This document shows positions 45,391-54,152 of a stretch of DNA of 54,720 nucleotides, one piece after another (the first letter of the stretch is position 1; the number at the start of each line of letters is the position of its first letter). The notes under the pieces are model-generated. The model searched no databases and was not told where the DNA came from. It was given only the letters and a program-made list of their open reading frames with translations. The DNA comes from Capnocytophaga catalasegens. GTDB lineage: Bacteria > Bacteroidota > Bacteroidia > Flavobacteriales > Flavobacteriaceae. Where the stretch lies: NCBI RefSeq assembly GCF_026005215.1, contig NZ_BPMA01000023.1, positions 1 to 54,720 on the forward strand, read 5' to 3'. The position numbers were made by a program, and so were the translations under genes.

Positions 45391-45834
45391 ATGAAAAAAA
45401 TAATTTTAACTACCGCTTTTTTGAGTGTTTTATTTTCAGCTTGTAATACAGGAACTAATGCTACAGCAAAAATAAATCAACAGAATTTGGAAAAAGCTGA
45501 AAAATTAGCACAAGAAGCTAATCGTTTTCCGCAGATGACTTTTGAAAAATTGGAACACGATTTCGGTAAGATAAAACCTGGGACTGCCGTTGAAACAATT
45601 TTCAAATTTAAAAACACAGGAGATGCCCCTCTTGTAATAACAGATGCAACAAGTAGTTGCGGTTGTACAGTTCCAGAAAAACCAACACAGCCCATAGCGC
45701 CAGGTGATTCGGGAGAAATTAAGGTACATTTTAACGGTTCTGGGAAAGATTTGGTTACCAAAACAGTTACCGTTACTGCCAATACAGAATCTGGTTCACA
45801 ATTACTTACTATCAAAGCTTTAGTACAAGATTAA
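45391..45834 (+). CDS. DUF1573 lipoprotein
   Basis: A 147-residue lipoprotein (lipobox C18, LFSAC). Residues about 45-147 form the DUF1573 immunoglobulin-like domain: FEKLEHDFGKIKPGTAVETIFKFKNTGDAPLVI, then SSCGCTVPEKPTQPIAPG with the family's CxC, and VTVTANTESGSQLLTIKA. It is thought to be a periplasmic or surface beta-sandwich of unknown function. The neighbour nusB is upstream. A bidirectional terminator (45859-45879) separates it from the convergent AAA ATPase gene. Confidence 0.87.
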   Translation: MKKIILTTAFLSVLFSACNTGTNATAKINQQNLEKAEKLAQEANRFPQMTFEKLEHDFGKIKPGTAVETIFKFKNTGDAPLVITDATSSCGCTVPEKPTQPIAPGDSGEIKVHFNGSGKDLVTKTVTVTANTESGSQLLTIKALVQD

Positions 45835-45858
45835 GCAGTCATAGAATAATTATAAAAA

Positions 45859-45882
45859 AATCAGGGATTTCCCTGATTTTTT
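45859..45882. terminator. bidirectional terminator
   Basis: AATCAGGGA-TT-TCCCTGATT followed by TTTTT and preceded by a run of A. It lies between the convergent DUF1573 and AAA ATPase genes. Confidence 0.82.
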
Positions 45883-45903
45883 TATTTAAATACTAATTTT
45901 TTA

Positions 45904-47040
45904 TTATAAAAAACCAATTTTGTTATCAGTTTGGTTTTTTAATTCTTTCAAATCAATATTGGTTAGTTCAGCGAGTGAAAAAGGTTTATCAACAACAACT
46001 GATTTTCCAATAAATTGTAAATATTTATTACATTTTTCTATCGAAAGTTCTTTGAATTTGTATTCTGCAATAAGGCGTCCTTTTCTAAGTAAGGCAGAGT
46101 CTATTTTAGAAATATCAGAATTAAAAGTACATATTAGCTGGCATTCTAAAACATCTGAAAGGATACCATCGGCTATGTTTAGAATAGATGAAACCACATC
46201 GGTATTGCTGTTAAAAGCCGTTCGTTCTGCGATATAATTTTCGCAGTCTTCCAATACTAAAACCGAATTTTTGTTATCAATAAGTAAACCGATAAAACTT
46301 GGGTCAGTTAGTGAACCAATCATTGAAGTTGGAACAAAGATAAATTTTTTGTTAGGAATTTGACTTGTAAGCCATTTGATATAATTAGTTTTTCCAGAGC
46401 CAGCTATTCCGTGGAAGAGTACAATGCCTTTGTTTTCGTCTGTAATAGCGTGTTTCACTCGGTTGTGAATTTCTAAAAAATCGTCATTGTACATCGTATC
46501 AAAATCAATACGATAAGGTTTTATAGTATGTGTTTTTAGCTCAATACCAGTTTGTGTTTTTAGCAAAAGAGAAACTTTTGATTCTTTGGAAATGTATTTT
46601 TCAATATATTCTGAAAAAAGAATTTCGAGATTTTCTTTGGCTTTTGCATTGGTATTTTCGTAATAAACATAATTGACTTTAAAGAGTCCTTCGTCAAATA
46701 TTTGATTATCATATTCATTAGATAAATTACTGGTTGTCAGTATGAAAATTTCTAATTCGGGATGAAAAAAACAAGCTTCACTCTCAAAAAGTTTGTTTTG
46801 TTTTGATGCATATTCAATAGAATAAAAATCGGTACATTTGACAAAATTTTTCAATTTTTCTATCTGAATAACCAAATCGTCATTGTACAGATACAGCACT
46901 GAAAGCAAATCATCTAACAGATTGCGAAACGGATTGGTAAAAGCTAATAATTTGTGTTTATCAACTAATTCAATATGTTCCTGTTCATCTAACCCCATTA
47001 TTTTGATGGGGCGATAATATTTTGAATTTATTATTTTCAT
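45904..47040 (-). CDS. AAA family ATPase of unknown role
   Basis: A 378-residue protein. The N-terminal 190 residues are not recognised; the C-terminal part is an AAA module. Walker A is HGIAGSGKTNYIKWL near residue 210, Walker B is SVLVLEDCENY near 258, sensor 1 lies in LICTFNSDI near 303, and an arginine-rich segment (LLRKGRLIAEYKFKEL) follows near 318, as in BCS1-type and related AAA proteins. The role is unknown; it may remodel a protein partner. It is encoded 40 bp upstream of trmD on the same strand reading away from it, without obvious coupling. The coding bases match the neighbours, so there is no sign of transfer. Confidence 0.75.
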   Translation of the reverse strand: MKIINSKYYRPIKIMGLDEQEHIELVDKHKLLAFTNPFRNLLDDLLSVLYLYNDDLVIQIEKLKNFVKCTDFYSIEYASKQNKLFESEACFFHPELEIFILTTSNLSNEYDNQIFDEGLFKVNYVYYENTNAKAKENLEILFSEYIEKYISKESKVSLLLKTQTGIELKTHTIKPYRIDFDTMYNDDFLEIHNRVKHAITDENKGIVLFHGIAGSGKTNYIKWLTSQIPNKKFIFVPTSMIGSLTDPSFIGLLIDNKNSVLVLEDCENYIAERTAFNSNTDVVSSILNIADGILSDVLECQLICTFNSDISKIDSALLRKGRLIAEYKFKELSIEKCNKYLQFIGKSVVVDKPFSLAELTNIDLKELKNQTDNKIGFL

Positions 47041-47080
47041 TTTTTTATTTTATTAAAGTAGGAAAAAATCGAATAGTATT

Positions 47081-47761
47081 TTATTTGTCTTTTAAGAGGT
47101 CAGGACGACGATTTAGCGTATGTTCGTACGCTTTTTCTTCACGCCATTGTTCTATTTTGGGAGTATTTCCACTGAGAAGAATTTCAGGAACTTGCCATTC
47201 TTTGTACAATGCAGGGCGCGTATATACAGGAGGTGCTAACAGATTATCTTGAAATGAGTCGGTAAGTGCCGAAGTTTCATCAGAGAGTACGCCAGGCAGA
47301 AGCCGAATAACTGTATCACAGAGTACAGCAGCGCCTAACTCTCCGCCCGAAAGGACATAATCTCCAATAGATATTTCGCGAGTGATAAAATGGTCGCGCA
47401 CACGTTGATCGACTCCTTTATAATGTCCGCAAAGGATTATAATATTTTGTAAAGTTGAAAGTGTATTGGCTGTTTTCTGATTTAGGGTTTGTCCGTCGGG
47501 TGTCATATAAATTACCTCATCATAGGTGCGTTGAGATTTAAGTTGTGTGATGCAAGTATCAATAGGTTCTATCATCAGTACCATACCTGCACCACCGCCA
47601 AATTGATAATCATCAACTTGGCGATAATTCCCTAAACCATAATCTCTTAAATCATGAAAATAAATCTCAACTAGTTTTTTTTCGATAGCTCTTTTCAGAA
47701 TAGAAGCTTCAAAAGGACTTTTTAAGAGTTCAGGCAACAATGTAATAATGTCTATTCGCAT
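47081..47761 (-). CDS. trmD: tRNA (guanine-N1-)-methyltransferase TrmD
   Basis: A 226-residue SPOUT-family enzyme that methylates N1 of G37 in tRNAs, preventing frameshifting. The SAM-binding knot motifs are intact: [18 protein letters not shown] near residue 111, and [20 protein letters not shown] near 129, with the catalytic-region aspartate in [10 protein letters not shown] near 165. Its ATG shares one base with the TAG of the preceding coiled-coil protein gene (both at 47761), so translation is coupled. Confidence 0.94.
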   Translation of the reverse strand: MRIDIITLLPELLKSPFEASILKRAIEKKLVEIYFHDLRDYGLGNYRQVDDYQFGGGAGMVLMIEPIDTCITQLKSQRTYDEVIYMTPDGQTLNQKTANTLSTLQNIIILCGHYKGVDQRVRDHFITREISIGDYVLSGGELGAAVLCDTVIRLLPGVLSDETSALTDSFQDNLLAPPVYTRPALYKEWQVPEILLSGNTPKIEQWREEKAYEHTLNRRPDLLKDK

Positions 47762-48366
47762 TAGATGCCTCTGTTTTTGTTGATTTCGTCTTGTAATTGT
47801 CGTCTAACTTTTTGTTCTCTTTCAATGGCTTTGCTACGATAATCTTCGTATTCGCTTTGTAATTCTTCCAAATCTTTGATAGAGCGCTTGGTAACAATAT
47901 TTGATTTAGAAAAACGGAAGATATAGAAAGCCAGCAGAGAGGTAAGTACAAAGATTATTCCCCAGACGATAACTGAATAAAGCCCTTTGCTGATAAGCGC
48001 TCCAAAGAAGTTGATACTATCTTTCTCGTTTTTGAGTTCATTAAGATTGTTTTGAAGTGTATCTATTTGTTGATTGAGTTCTTTTATCTGTTGCTCATTA
48101 CCAGTAATTGCATTTGTCTTTTCAAGCAGTAGATTTTGTTGAGCTTTTAAGCTATCTTGTATATTTTTCTTTAAGGTGTACAATTTCATTTTGGGAACCA
48201 CCTTGAATTGTTGCCAACTATTCGATTTCTCTATAACATCATCAAACTGATTTTCAATTGTATTGGGTCGATTTACAGCCACAGCAAGCGTATCTGTTGA
48301 TTCTTGTCCCCAAGAAGTTTGCATACTTGTTAGTACAAGTGTTGAGATAAAAATTTTTAATTTCAT
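47761..48366 (-). CDS. coiled-coil single-span membrane protein, translationally coupled to trmD
   Basis: A 201-residue protein with a signal peptide (cleavage near GWGQ, about residue 21), a periplasmic coiled coil (about residues 65-115: [18 protein letters not shown]), one TM segment (about 126-150: [22 protein letters not shown]), and a cytoplasmic second coiled coil (about 160-198: [22 protein letters not shown]). Such proteins are often misannotated as tRNA methyltransferases because they sit next to trmD; nothing in the sequence supports enzyme activity. Its function is unknown. Confidence 0.75.
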   Translation of the reverse strand: MKLKIFISTLVLTSMQTSWGQESTDTLAVAVNRPNTIENQFDDVIEKSNSWQQFKVVPKMKLYTLKKNIQDSLKAQQNLLLEKTNAITGNEQQIKELNQQIDTLQNNLNELKNEKDSINFFGALISKGLYSVIVWGIIFVLTSLLAFYIFRFSKSNIVTKRSIKDLEELQSEYEDYRSKAIEREQKVRRQLQDEINKNRGI

Positions 48367-48500
48367 ATCAATAATATTTTTACGAACAGCAAAAGTAACG
48401 TTTTTTCTTAAAAGACAAAAATAAATTCAATTAAAAAAAATATAAAATGTTATTTTGCTACAAAAATAACTTTTTTCATCATTTGATTTGATTTTTTTAG

Positions 48501-48508
48501 TATATTTG
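48501..48508 (+). promoter_or_regulatory. -7 element of the SPOR-domain gene
   Basis: TATATTTG at 48501-48508, 22 bases before the ATG at 48531. The -33 is unclear. Confidence 0.45.
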
Positions 48509-48530
48509 CCCCAATTAAATTATTTTATTG

Positions 48531-48887
48531 ATGAAAACGATTTATTTCTGCTTGTTTTTTGTGAGTAGTGTCTGCTTTTTTTCAGTATTTTCGCAAGAAA
48601 TGAAAATCAATCAAAGTGCACAAATTAAAGAGCTTATGGAAGTTAAAAAAGAATTTGGACAATTGGAAAAAACCTTCCAAATTCAAATTTATAATGGCAA
48701 TGTAACCGATGCGAATAACGAAATGAAAAATGCCTCGGCTAAACTCAATATGCCTGTTTCTATAACTTTCGAAACGCCTAACTATAAAGTACGTGTTGGC
48801 AAATTTCGCTCGCGGATTGAAGCCGAAAAAGCACAAACAAAAGTACGCGCGCACTATCCTGCTTGTTTTGTAATTTCTCCTTATTAA
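48531..48887 (+). CDS. secreted SPOR-domain protein
   Basis: An approximately 118-residue exported protein. The start is the ATG at 48531, not the TTG three bases before. The signal peptide is MKTIYFCLFFVSSVCFFSVFS. Residues about 50-118 form a SPOR domain (TFQIQIYNGNVTDANNEM and YKVRVGKFRSRIEAEKAQTKVRAHYP), which binds denuded glycan strands of peptidoglycan at division sites or other remodelling sites. The gene stands alone upstream of the histidine kinase gene (100-bp gap). Confidence 0.85.
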   Translation: MKTIYFCLFFVSSVCFFSVFSQEMKINQSAQIKELMEVKKEFGQLEKTFQIQIYNGNVTDANNEMKNASAKLNMPVSITFETPNYKVRVGKFRSRIEAEKAQTKVRAHYPACFVISPY

Positions 48888-48986
48888 AGAAATCAAGAGC
48901 AATTATCTCTAAGAGTTAGAAGGGCGTTTTTTCAACAAAACTTCTTTGTTTGCAACAGATATTCTATTAACTTATATCTTGGTGAT

Positions 48987-50432
48987 ATGTTACGAAAGAC
49001 TTCACTTCGGTTTCGGATAATGGTCAGTATGATTCTATTTGTGGTGGTAGCTTTTGCTGTAATCGCCTTGGTTACAACGATGCAGTACAAGAAGCAATCG
49101 GTCAAGTATCACAAAGAACGCCTTTTGCACAAAGAGAAGCAAATAAAAACCCAGATACAATATACATTGTTGCAAACAACATTTCCGGTTGAAGCACAAT
49201 ATATCCCACTGATATTCAAAGATGAAATCTATCGAATATCGAATATTCAGAATGTAAATTTTAATCTGTACGATTTACAAGGGACTTTACTTAAAAGTTC
49301 ACGTGCTGTTTTAGATGAAAGATTTGCCCACATTTGTATTCCAGACTCTATACTCAATGCGTTGGAATCGGCTGTGAATAAACGATACATAGAGCATACT
49401 ATTATTGATAAGAAAGGTTATCAATCTTCGTATTCGTATGTGAATGATAATCAGTTTAAACCCATTCTGATACTGCATATACCTAATTTTGAAAACGATT
49501 CGTTCAACGAAAGCTCTTTGCGAAATTCGTTGTATAATTTGTCTATGGTATATGTAGTACTACTGATTATCGCTGTGGTATTGGCGTATTTTATTTCGAC
49601 CTATATTACTAAATCATTAAAAACAATTGAGAAGCGACTTACTCAAACGCAGTTTCTTGAACACAATGAGAAAATTATTTTAGAAAATCCTTCCGCAGAA
49701 ATAGGGCAATTAATCACCGCTTATAATTCGATGATTGATGAAATAGAAAGGAATAAACAGGCACTGGCAAAAAATGAACGGGAGCGAGCTTGGCGCGAAA
49801 TGGCAAAGCAAATTGCTCACGAAATTAAAAATCCGCTTACTCCTATGCGCTTATCTATTCAGAGTTTTGAACGAAAATTTGACCCAAATTCGCCCAACGC
49901 ACACCAGAAATTGACCGAATTCTCGCAAACACTCATTCAACAGATTGATACACTCAGTAGTATCGCTTCGGCTTTCTCTACCTTTACTCAAATGCCCGAA
50001 CAACAACGTGAATATACCGATGTAGTCAAAATAGTACAAAACACAATTGATATTTTTGATAAAGAATGTGTTTTCTTTCAAAGTGAAGTCAAAAAAATTA
50101 TCGCTTTTGTTGATAAAAATCAAATCAATCGAGTGGTAACCAATCTACTGAAAAATTCGCTACAAGCAACCAGTAATCTGGCAAAGCCTTATATTGAAGT
50201 GTTACTTCGGGTAGAAAACAAAGAGTTAGTTCTCTCTGTTAGAGACAATGGAATGGGGATTTCCCCAGAGTTACAAGAAAAAATATTTGAACCGAAATTT
50301 ACTACCAAAAGCACTGGCTCAGGGCTGGGCTTGGCAATGGTCAAAAACATTGTTCAGTCGTATCAGGGACGCATCGAACTGATTTCGGAACTCAATAAGG
50401 GCGCTATGTTCGTCATTTACATTCCGTTATAA
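48987..50432 (+). CDS. orphan sensor histidine kinase
   Basis: A 481-residue inner-membrane kinase. TM1 (about residues 10-31), a periplasmic sensor of about 150 residues, TM2 (about 187-206), a HAMP-like linker (to about 260), then the DHp domain with the phosphorylated histidine H278 in AHEIKNPLTPMRLSIQ. The ATPase domain has the N box (VVTNLLKNSLQATSN), G1 (VRDNGMGIS) and G2 (TGSGLGLAMVKNI). The family resembles NtrY-like kinases (LTPMRLSIQ is typical). No response regulator lies beside it, so the partner is elsewhere. The gene runs 42 bp before the exo/endonuclease-fold gene. Confidence 0.9.
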   Translation: MLRKTSLRFRIMVSMILFVVVAFAVIALVTTMQYKKQSVKYHKERLLHKEKQIKTQIQYTLLQTTFPVEAQYIPLIFKDEIYRISNIQNVNFNLYDLQGTLLKSSRAVLDERFAHICIPDSILNALESAVNKRYIEHTIIDKKGYQSSYSYVNDNQFKPILILHIPNFENDSFNESSLRNSLYNLSMVYVVLLIIAVVLAYFISTYITKSLKTIEKRLTQTQFLEHNEKIILENPSAEIGQLITAYNSMIDEIERNKQALAKNERERAWREMAKQIAHEIKNPLTPMRLSIQSFERKFDPNSPNAHQKLTEFSQTLIQQIDTLSSIASAFSTFTQMPEQQREYTDVVKIVQNTIDIFDKECVFFQSEVKKIIAFVDKNQINRVVTNLLKNSLQATSNLAKPYIEVLLRVENKELVLSVRDNGMGISPELQEKIFEPKFTTKSTGSGLGLAMVKNIVQSYQGRIELISELNKGAMFVIYIPL

Positions 50433-50474
50433 ATTGGTCTGAAAGTTAATCATTAGTAAGTAAAACAAATTCGT

Positions 50475-51503
50475 ATGTGGAAATCACTTCATTTTATAGA
50501 AAAATGTATCTTTGTGCTCAATCTGTTTTTGGGCGGATTGCTCTTGTTTGGGTACGTTTTGCCCTATATTCCTCCGAAATACTTTGCATTTTCGTCATTG
50601 AGCCTTTTTACGCCTTTACTTCTGATTATCAATATCTTTTTTATGGTATTGTGGATTGTAAAAAGCAAGAAAGTTTGGCTATTTTCAGGAGTGTTGTTTG
50701 TGTTGGGTATTCCTTTTTTGAATCGATTTATTCAGTTTTCAGGCGAAAATAATCCCCAAGATACGGATATAAAACTCATGTCATTCAATGCACGCGTATT
50801 CAATTATTATAATTGGCACACTGACACTACACTACATACCAAAATTGTTGATTTTATTGACCAAGAACACCCTAATATTATAGCCATTCAAGAATTTTAT
50901 CGCAAAGAAAGTAATAGTTTTGACTTTTATAAATATAAAAAGATTATTTACAAAAATGCCAAAGATAACATTGGGCAGGCTATACTGAGTGATTATCCGA
51001 TTATTCACAGCGGTTCGCTCAATTTTCCTCATACCAAAAACAATGGGATATTTGCAGATATTTTGATTGAAAAAGACACTTTGCGCTTGTATAGTTTACA
51101 CTTCGAGTCGTTTCATATCAATCCAGAAGAGCAAGAATTATCGCAAGAAGGGTCTAAGCGCTTGTTGTTAAATTTGGGAAAACGATTTGCACTGCAACAA
51201 TCTCAAGTTGAACTACTTGAAGCACACTATAAAGCATGTCCTTACAAGATTATTCTCTGCGGTGACTTTAACAATACGGCTTTTTCGTACTTGTATCGGC
51301 GTATAAAATCGGGGGGACTTCAAGATAGTTTTGTTGTTTGTGGGAAAGGATTTGGACAAACGTTCAATTTTAGCTATTTTCCGTTGCGAATTGATTATAT
51401 TTTTACTGACCCCGTATTGCAACTATCAAGTTTTAAAACTTTTTCAGATATAAAATACTCTGACCATTATCCTATTTTAGCAACATTTCGTTTTGCTGAA
51501 TAA
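50475..51503 (+). CDS. endonuclease/exonuclease/phosphatase-fold membrane protein
   Basis: A 342-residue protein with two to three N-terminal TM helices (about residues 12-85) and a C-terminal EEP domain (about 95-342). Catalytic landmarks of the fold are present: MSFNARVFN, AIQEFYR with the metal-binding Glu, HFESFH, ILCGDFNNTAFS (Asp/Asn), and the last SDHYPILATF with the conserved Asp-His. The fold covers nucleases and lipid or sugar phosphatases; being membrane-anchored and facing outward, a periplasmic phosphodiesterase or phosphatase is plausible. The substrate is unknown. Follows the histidine kinase, maybe in the same transcript. Confidence 0.83.
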   Translation: MWKSLHFIEKCIFVLNLFLGGLLLFGYVLPYIPPKYFAFSSLSLFTPLLLIINIFFMVLWIVKSKKVWLFSGVLFVLGIPFLNRFIQFSGENNPQDTDIKLMSFNARVFNYYNWHTDTTLHTKIVDFIDQEHPNIIAIQEFYRKESNSFDFYKYKKIIYKNAKDNIGQAILSDYPIIHSGSLNFPHTKNNGIFADILIEKDTLRLYSLHFESFHINPEEQELSQEGSKRLLLNLGKRFALQQSQVELLEAHYKACPYKIILCGDFNNTAFSYLYRRIKSGGLQDSFVVCGKGFGQTFNFSYFPLRIDYIFTDPVLQLSSFKTFSDIKYSDHYPILATFRFAE

Positions 51504-51704
51504 TTTTTATTCCAATTTTTATCACAACCGCTTTGTTACGCTGAATCAAGTTAAAATACAGTAAATTCTCACACTTAGCCAACTCGAAGTGTAGTAAATA
51601 TTACCCTAATCGAAGTCAAAGTGCAGTAGGATACACTATAAATCAATTTATACATGGTATAAAAATGTATGTTTTTCTTTCAAAAAATAATTGTTTAATC
51701 TAAT

Positions 51705-52907
51705 TTATGAACTTTTGGAAGTACTATTTCGTACGCGCTCTTGAAAATCACTCAATATATTCATATAATTGATATAGGCTTCGTACGGAGAGGCGTAGGG
51801 TGAGTCATTATTAGGAATGTATTCGGTAGAAAGTAACTTGGTTCGCATATAATAAAAGTGGTTACTTGCTTGCAATCGGCTATATACACGCAAAAGTTCT
51901 TCATCTTTACATTTTTTTATATTCTCATAAATAGAAAATAGTTCTTCGAAGGCATTTTCTTGTAGTTCATTACCAAGCCACGATGTAATATCACGCTCTT
52001 CATCTGTCCAAGAGATAGGATTGGGGACATAAATGGCTTCTTCGGCTTTGAATTTCTTAGCTACTTCCGTAGGGGTTAAAAAAGCATATTCTTTATCGTC
52101 TAAAATATATTGTGGAAGGTATTTTAAGAAATCAAAAATACCAGATTCGGGTTTATTATATTTTCCAAAGGCTTGATAATCCATAAAAAGGTTTATGACA
52201 TCGCCTTCGGTTAGGCTACTTTTGAGCCAGTGTGCATACTTTTGTGCAGTAAGTGGATATTCATTCCAATTTTTGTCTGAAAATCGGAGTGAAATATCAT
52301 CACTTAACTTAGAATTCTTCAATAGTATCTTAATTTTATCATTATCGGGGTGATGATGTACAAAATTTGGATTTTTCCACCCAAGAATGTGTTTAGCTCC
52401 CTCTGTAAGGATTGTTTTAAACCCGAGTTTAGCAATTCTTTTACCTATTTTGTCTGAATAAATGAGTGAAGTATTACGAAAAGCAACCGGTTTTTTTCCA
52501 AAAAGCTCTTTAATTCGTTTTATATGGTGTTTTACATCACGTTCGAACTCATCGGTATTGTCAGAAAGTGATGATAGGGAATGTGAATAAGGTTCGCAGA
52601 GGAATTCTACGCAGTCCGTTTTGGCTAAATCTTGCAGACTTAGAATAACTTCGGGAGCGTGAAGTTCTAAAAGTTCAATCGCACTACCTGAAATGGAAAA
52701 CGCTACTTTAAAACGTCCTTTATATTTTTTGATTAGTTCCATCAGGATGTTGTTGGCAGGGAGATAACATTTTTTAGATAGTTTCTCAATATCTGCTTTA
52801 TTTATATAATAGTCAAAATAGTCTGTACGCTTACCTATATCAAAGAAATGATACTTGCGTAGTTGTTCTGGGTGATGAATTTCGAAATAAAAACAAATAG
52901 CTTTCAT
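51705..52907 (-). CDS. glycoside hydrolase family 57 protein
   Basis: A 400-residue protein matching the short GH57 form found in Bacteroidetes. Conserved regions: CFYFEIHHPEQL at the start (His-containing motif 1 region), VAFSISGSAIEL near residue 68, VEFLCEPYSHSLSS near 99, TEGAKHILGW near 167 (region of the catalytic glutamate), and LFMDYQAFGKY near 227 (with the likely acid/base aspartate; active relatives often read DYETFG). It probably acts on alpha-glucans such as glycogen. In related genomes the gene is commonly beside a glycosyltransferase or glycogen synthase gene, but here it is alone. Confidence 0.8.
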   Translation of the reverse strand: MKAICFYFEIHHPEQLRKYHFFDIGKRTDYFDYYINKADIEKLSKKCYLPANNILMELIKKYKGRFKVAFSISGSAIELLELHAPEVILSLQDLAKTDCVEFLCEPYSHSLSSLSDNTDEFERDVKHHIKRIKELFGKKPVAFRNTSLIYSDKIGKRIAKLGFKTILTEGAKHILGWKNPNFVHHHPDNDKIKILLKNSKLSDDISLRFSDKNWNEYPLTAQKYAHWLKSSLTEGDVINLFMDYQAFGKYNKPESGIFDFLKYLPQYILDDKEYAFLTPTEVAKKFKAEEAIYVPNPISWTDEERDITSWLGNELQENAFEELFSIYENIKKCKDEELLRVYSRLQASNHFYYMRTKLLSTEYIPNNDSPYASPYEAYINYMNILSDFQERVRNSTSKSS

Positions 52908-53004
52908 AATTAAAAAGATTTAATTAAACATATTTTACTTATATTTTATAACTTAATATATATTTTTTGGTTGTATTATAAAAATTTCGGGATAATTCTA
53001 TTAT

Positions 53005-53373
53005 TTATACATCTGAACGTAATCTATTCTGTGCTTTGGTTAAAACTGCCAAATAGAAAGGAAAGGCAAATGCCAAAGCAACTATTGTACCAAGTATAAT
53101 GTATAATAAAGGATATTTTATATGATATTTTTTTGATGAAGCAAATACAAATACAATAAAAGCAATATTGACAATTGTTAAATCTACAGCAAAAGAAGTC
53201 GTAACAGCATTTGCAGATAAATCAGTAATTAATTGTTCTGAGAAGAAATTCCCTCCCTCAGACATATATTGTAGATTATACTTCCAAGTAACTATCAATC
53301 CTATAAAGGCAATTACATAATACAGATTTACTAAATTAAAAATACGTGAAGTGTTTTTCATTGATGGTTTCAT
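53005..53373 (-). CDS. DUF2834-type small membrane protein
   Basis: A 122-residue protein with about four TM helices (roughly 12-30, 55-77, 85-108 and one short). The N-terminal FNLVNLYYVIAFIGLIVTWKYNLQY and the helix with SANAVTTSFAVDLTIVNIAFIVFVF are the DUF2834 pattern. The function is unknown. An alternative start at MKNTS (53361) would drop four residues. It lies 15 bp after the DUF6261-like gene on the minus strand, so the two are likely transcribed together. Confidence 0.75.
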   Translation of the reverse strand: MKPSMKNTSRIFNLVNLYYVIAFIGLIVTWKYNLQYMSEGGNFFSEQLITDLSANAVTTSFAVDLTIVNIAFIVFVFASSKKYHIKYPLLYIILGTIVALAFAFPFYLAVLTKAQNRLRSDV

Positions 53374-53387
53374 ATGCTTATATATAT

Positions 53388-54053
53388 TTATTTTTTAGCG
53401 GCTTTTACAAATTCATTTAGTTTATTATAGAGAGGAATCCATTGTTCGGCATCGAACATAAGGGTTACTAAATCAAGAAAACGACGTAAATCTTTTTCTA
53501 ATTTTTTGCGTAGTTCTGTAGCACTTTTAATTTCTCGAAGTTCTGAATTGGCTTGTGCTTGTTGGTCAAAGATTTCTATGAAATTTTGATGCGATTTCTT
53601 TAATTGTTCAAAAGCTGTTTCTATCGATAAATTCTTAATGCGTTCTTGATTTTTAATAGAATTAAGAGCTTGAATCAATTTACTTAACTGAATAGTTTGC
53701 TCAGCATAACTAAGTTTATCTATTTTAAGACCATAGAGTTTAAATTCTTCAAAAAGAGCTATTGCATCTATATTATTGGGTGCAGAGTCGAGCTGTATAT
53801 ATCCTTCAAGGAATTTTTTCAATGAGCGAAAGGCTTGATCACGTTCTTTATCAGCTTTGGCAACACTTTGTCCTTTTCCACTAAATGTTTGTTTAGAAAC
53901 TACTTCGTAATAAGGAGTGTAAGATGATTCTAATTTCTTTAAAAACAAATGATTTTGTACTTCGCTAATTTCTGATTGTTTAGCAGTCTGTATAACACGT
54001 TCGGCTAATGCTGCTAAATCTTTGGTGGATAATTGTCTATAATTTACTTTCAT
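53388..54053 (-). CDS. helical hypothetical protein (DUF6261-like) beside a tandem array
   Basis: A 221-residue soluble protein predicted almost entirely helical, with no signal peptide and no cysteine. Segments such as LSTKDLAALAERVIQTAKQS, KADKERDQAFRSLKKFLEGY and KKLEKDLRRFLDLVTLMFDA suggest a long helical bundle. It resembles the Bacteroidetes-restricted DUF6261 proteins from memory; no function is known. The gene has a very good promoter (54088-54117), and just upstream of that lies the second tandem array (54153-54465), so the array is outside its own transcript. The small membrane protein gene at 53005 follows. Confidence 0.7.
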   Translation of the reverse strand: MKVNYRQLSTKDLAALAERVIQTAKQSEISEVQNHLFLKKLESSYTPYYEVVSKQTFSGKGQSVAKADKERDQAFRSLKKFLEGYIQLDSAPNNIDAIALFEEFKLYGLKIDKLSYAEQTIQLSKLIQALNSIKNQERIKNLSIETAFEQLKKSHQNFIEIFDQQAQANSELREIKSATELRKKLEKDLRRFLDLVTLMFDAEQWIPLYNKLNEFVKAAKK

Positions 54054-54087
54054 AAAAATTGAATTTAATACATTAAAATATTTGCAA

Positions 54088-54117
54088 CAAATATACGTAT
54101 AAAATATTTAATATCAA
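54088..54117 (-). promoter_or_regulatory. promoter of the DUF6261-like gene, next to array 2
   Basis: TATATTTG is the complement of 54088-54095; TTG is the complement of 54115-54117; the spacer is 19. The array begins about 36 bases beyond the -33 element. Confidence 0.65.
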
Positions 54118-54152
54118 TCATTTTTAATAAAAAAAATAGTATATGAAATTAC

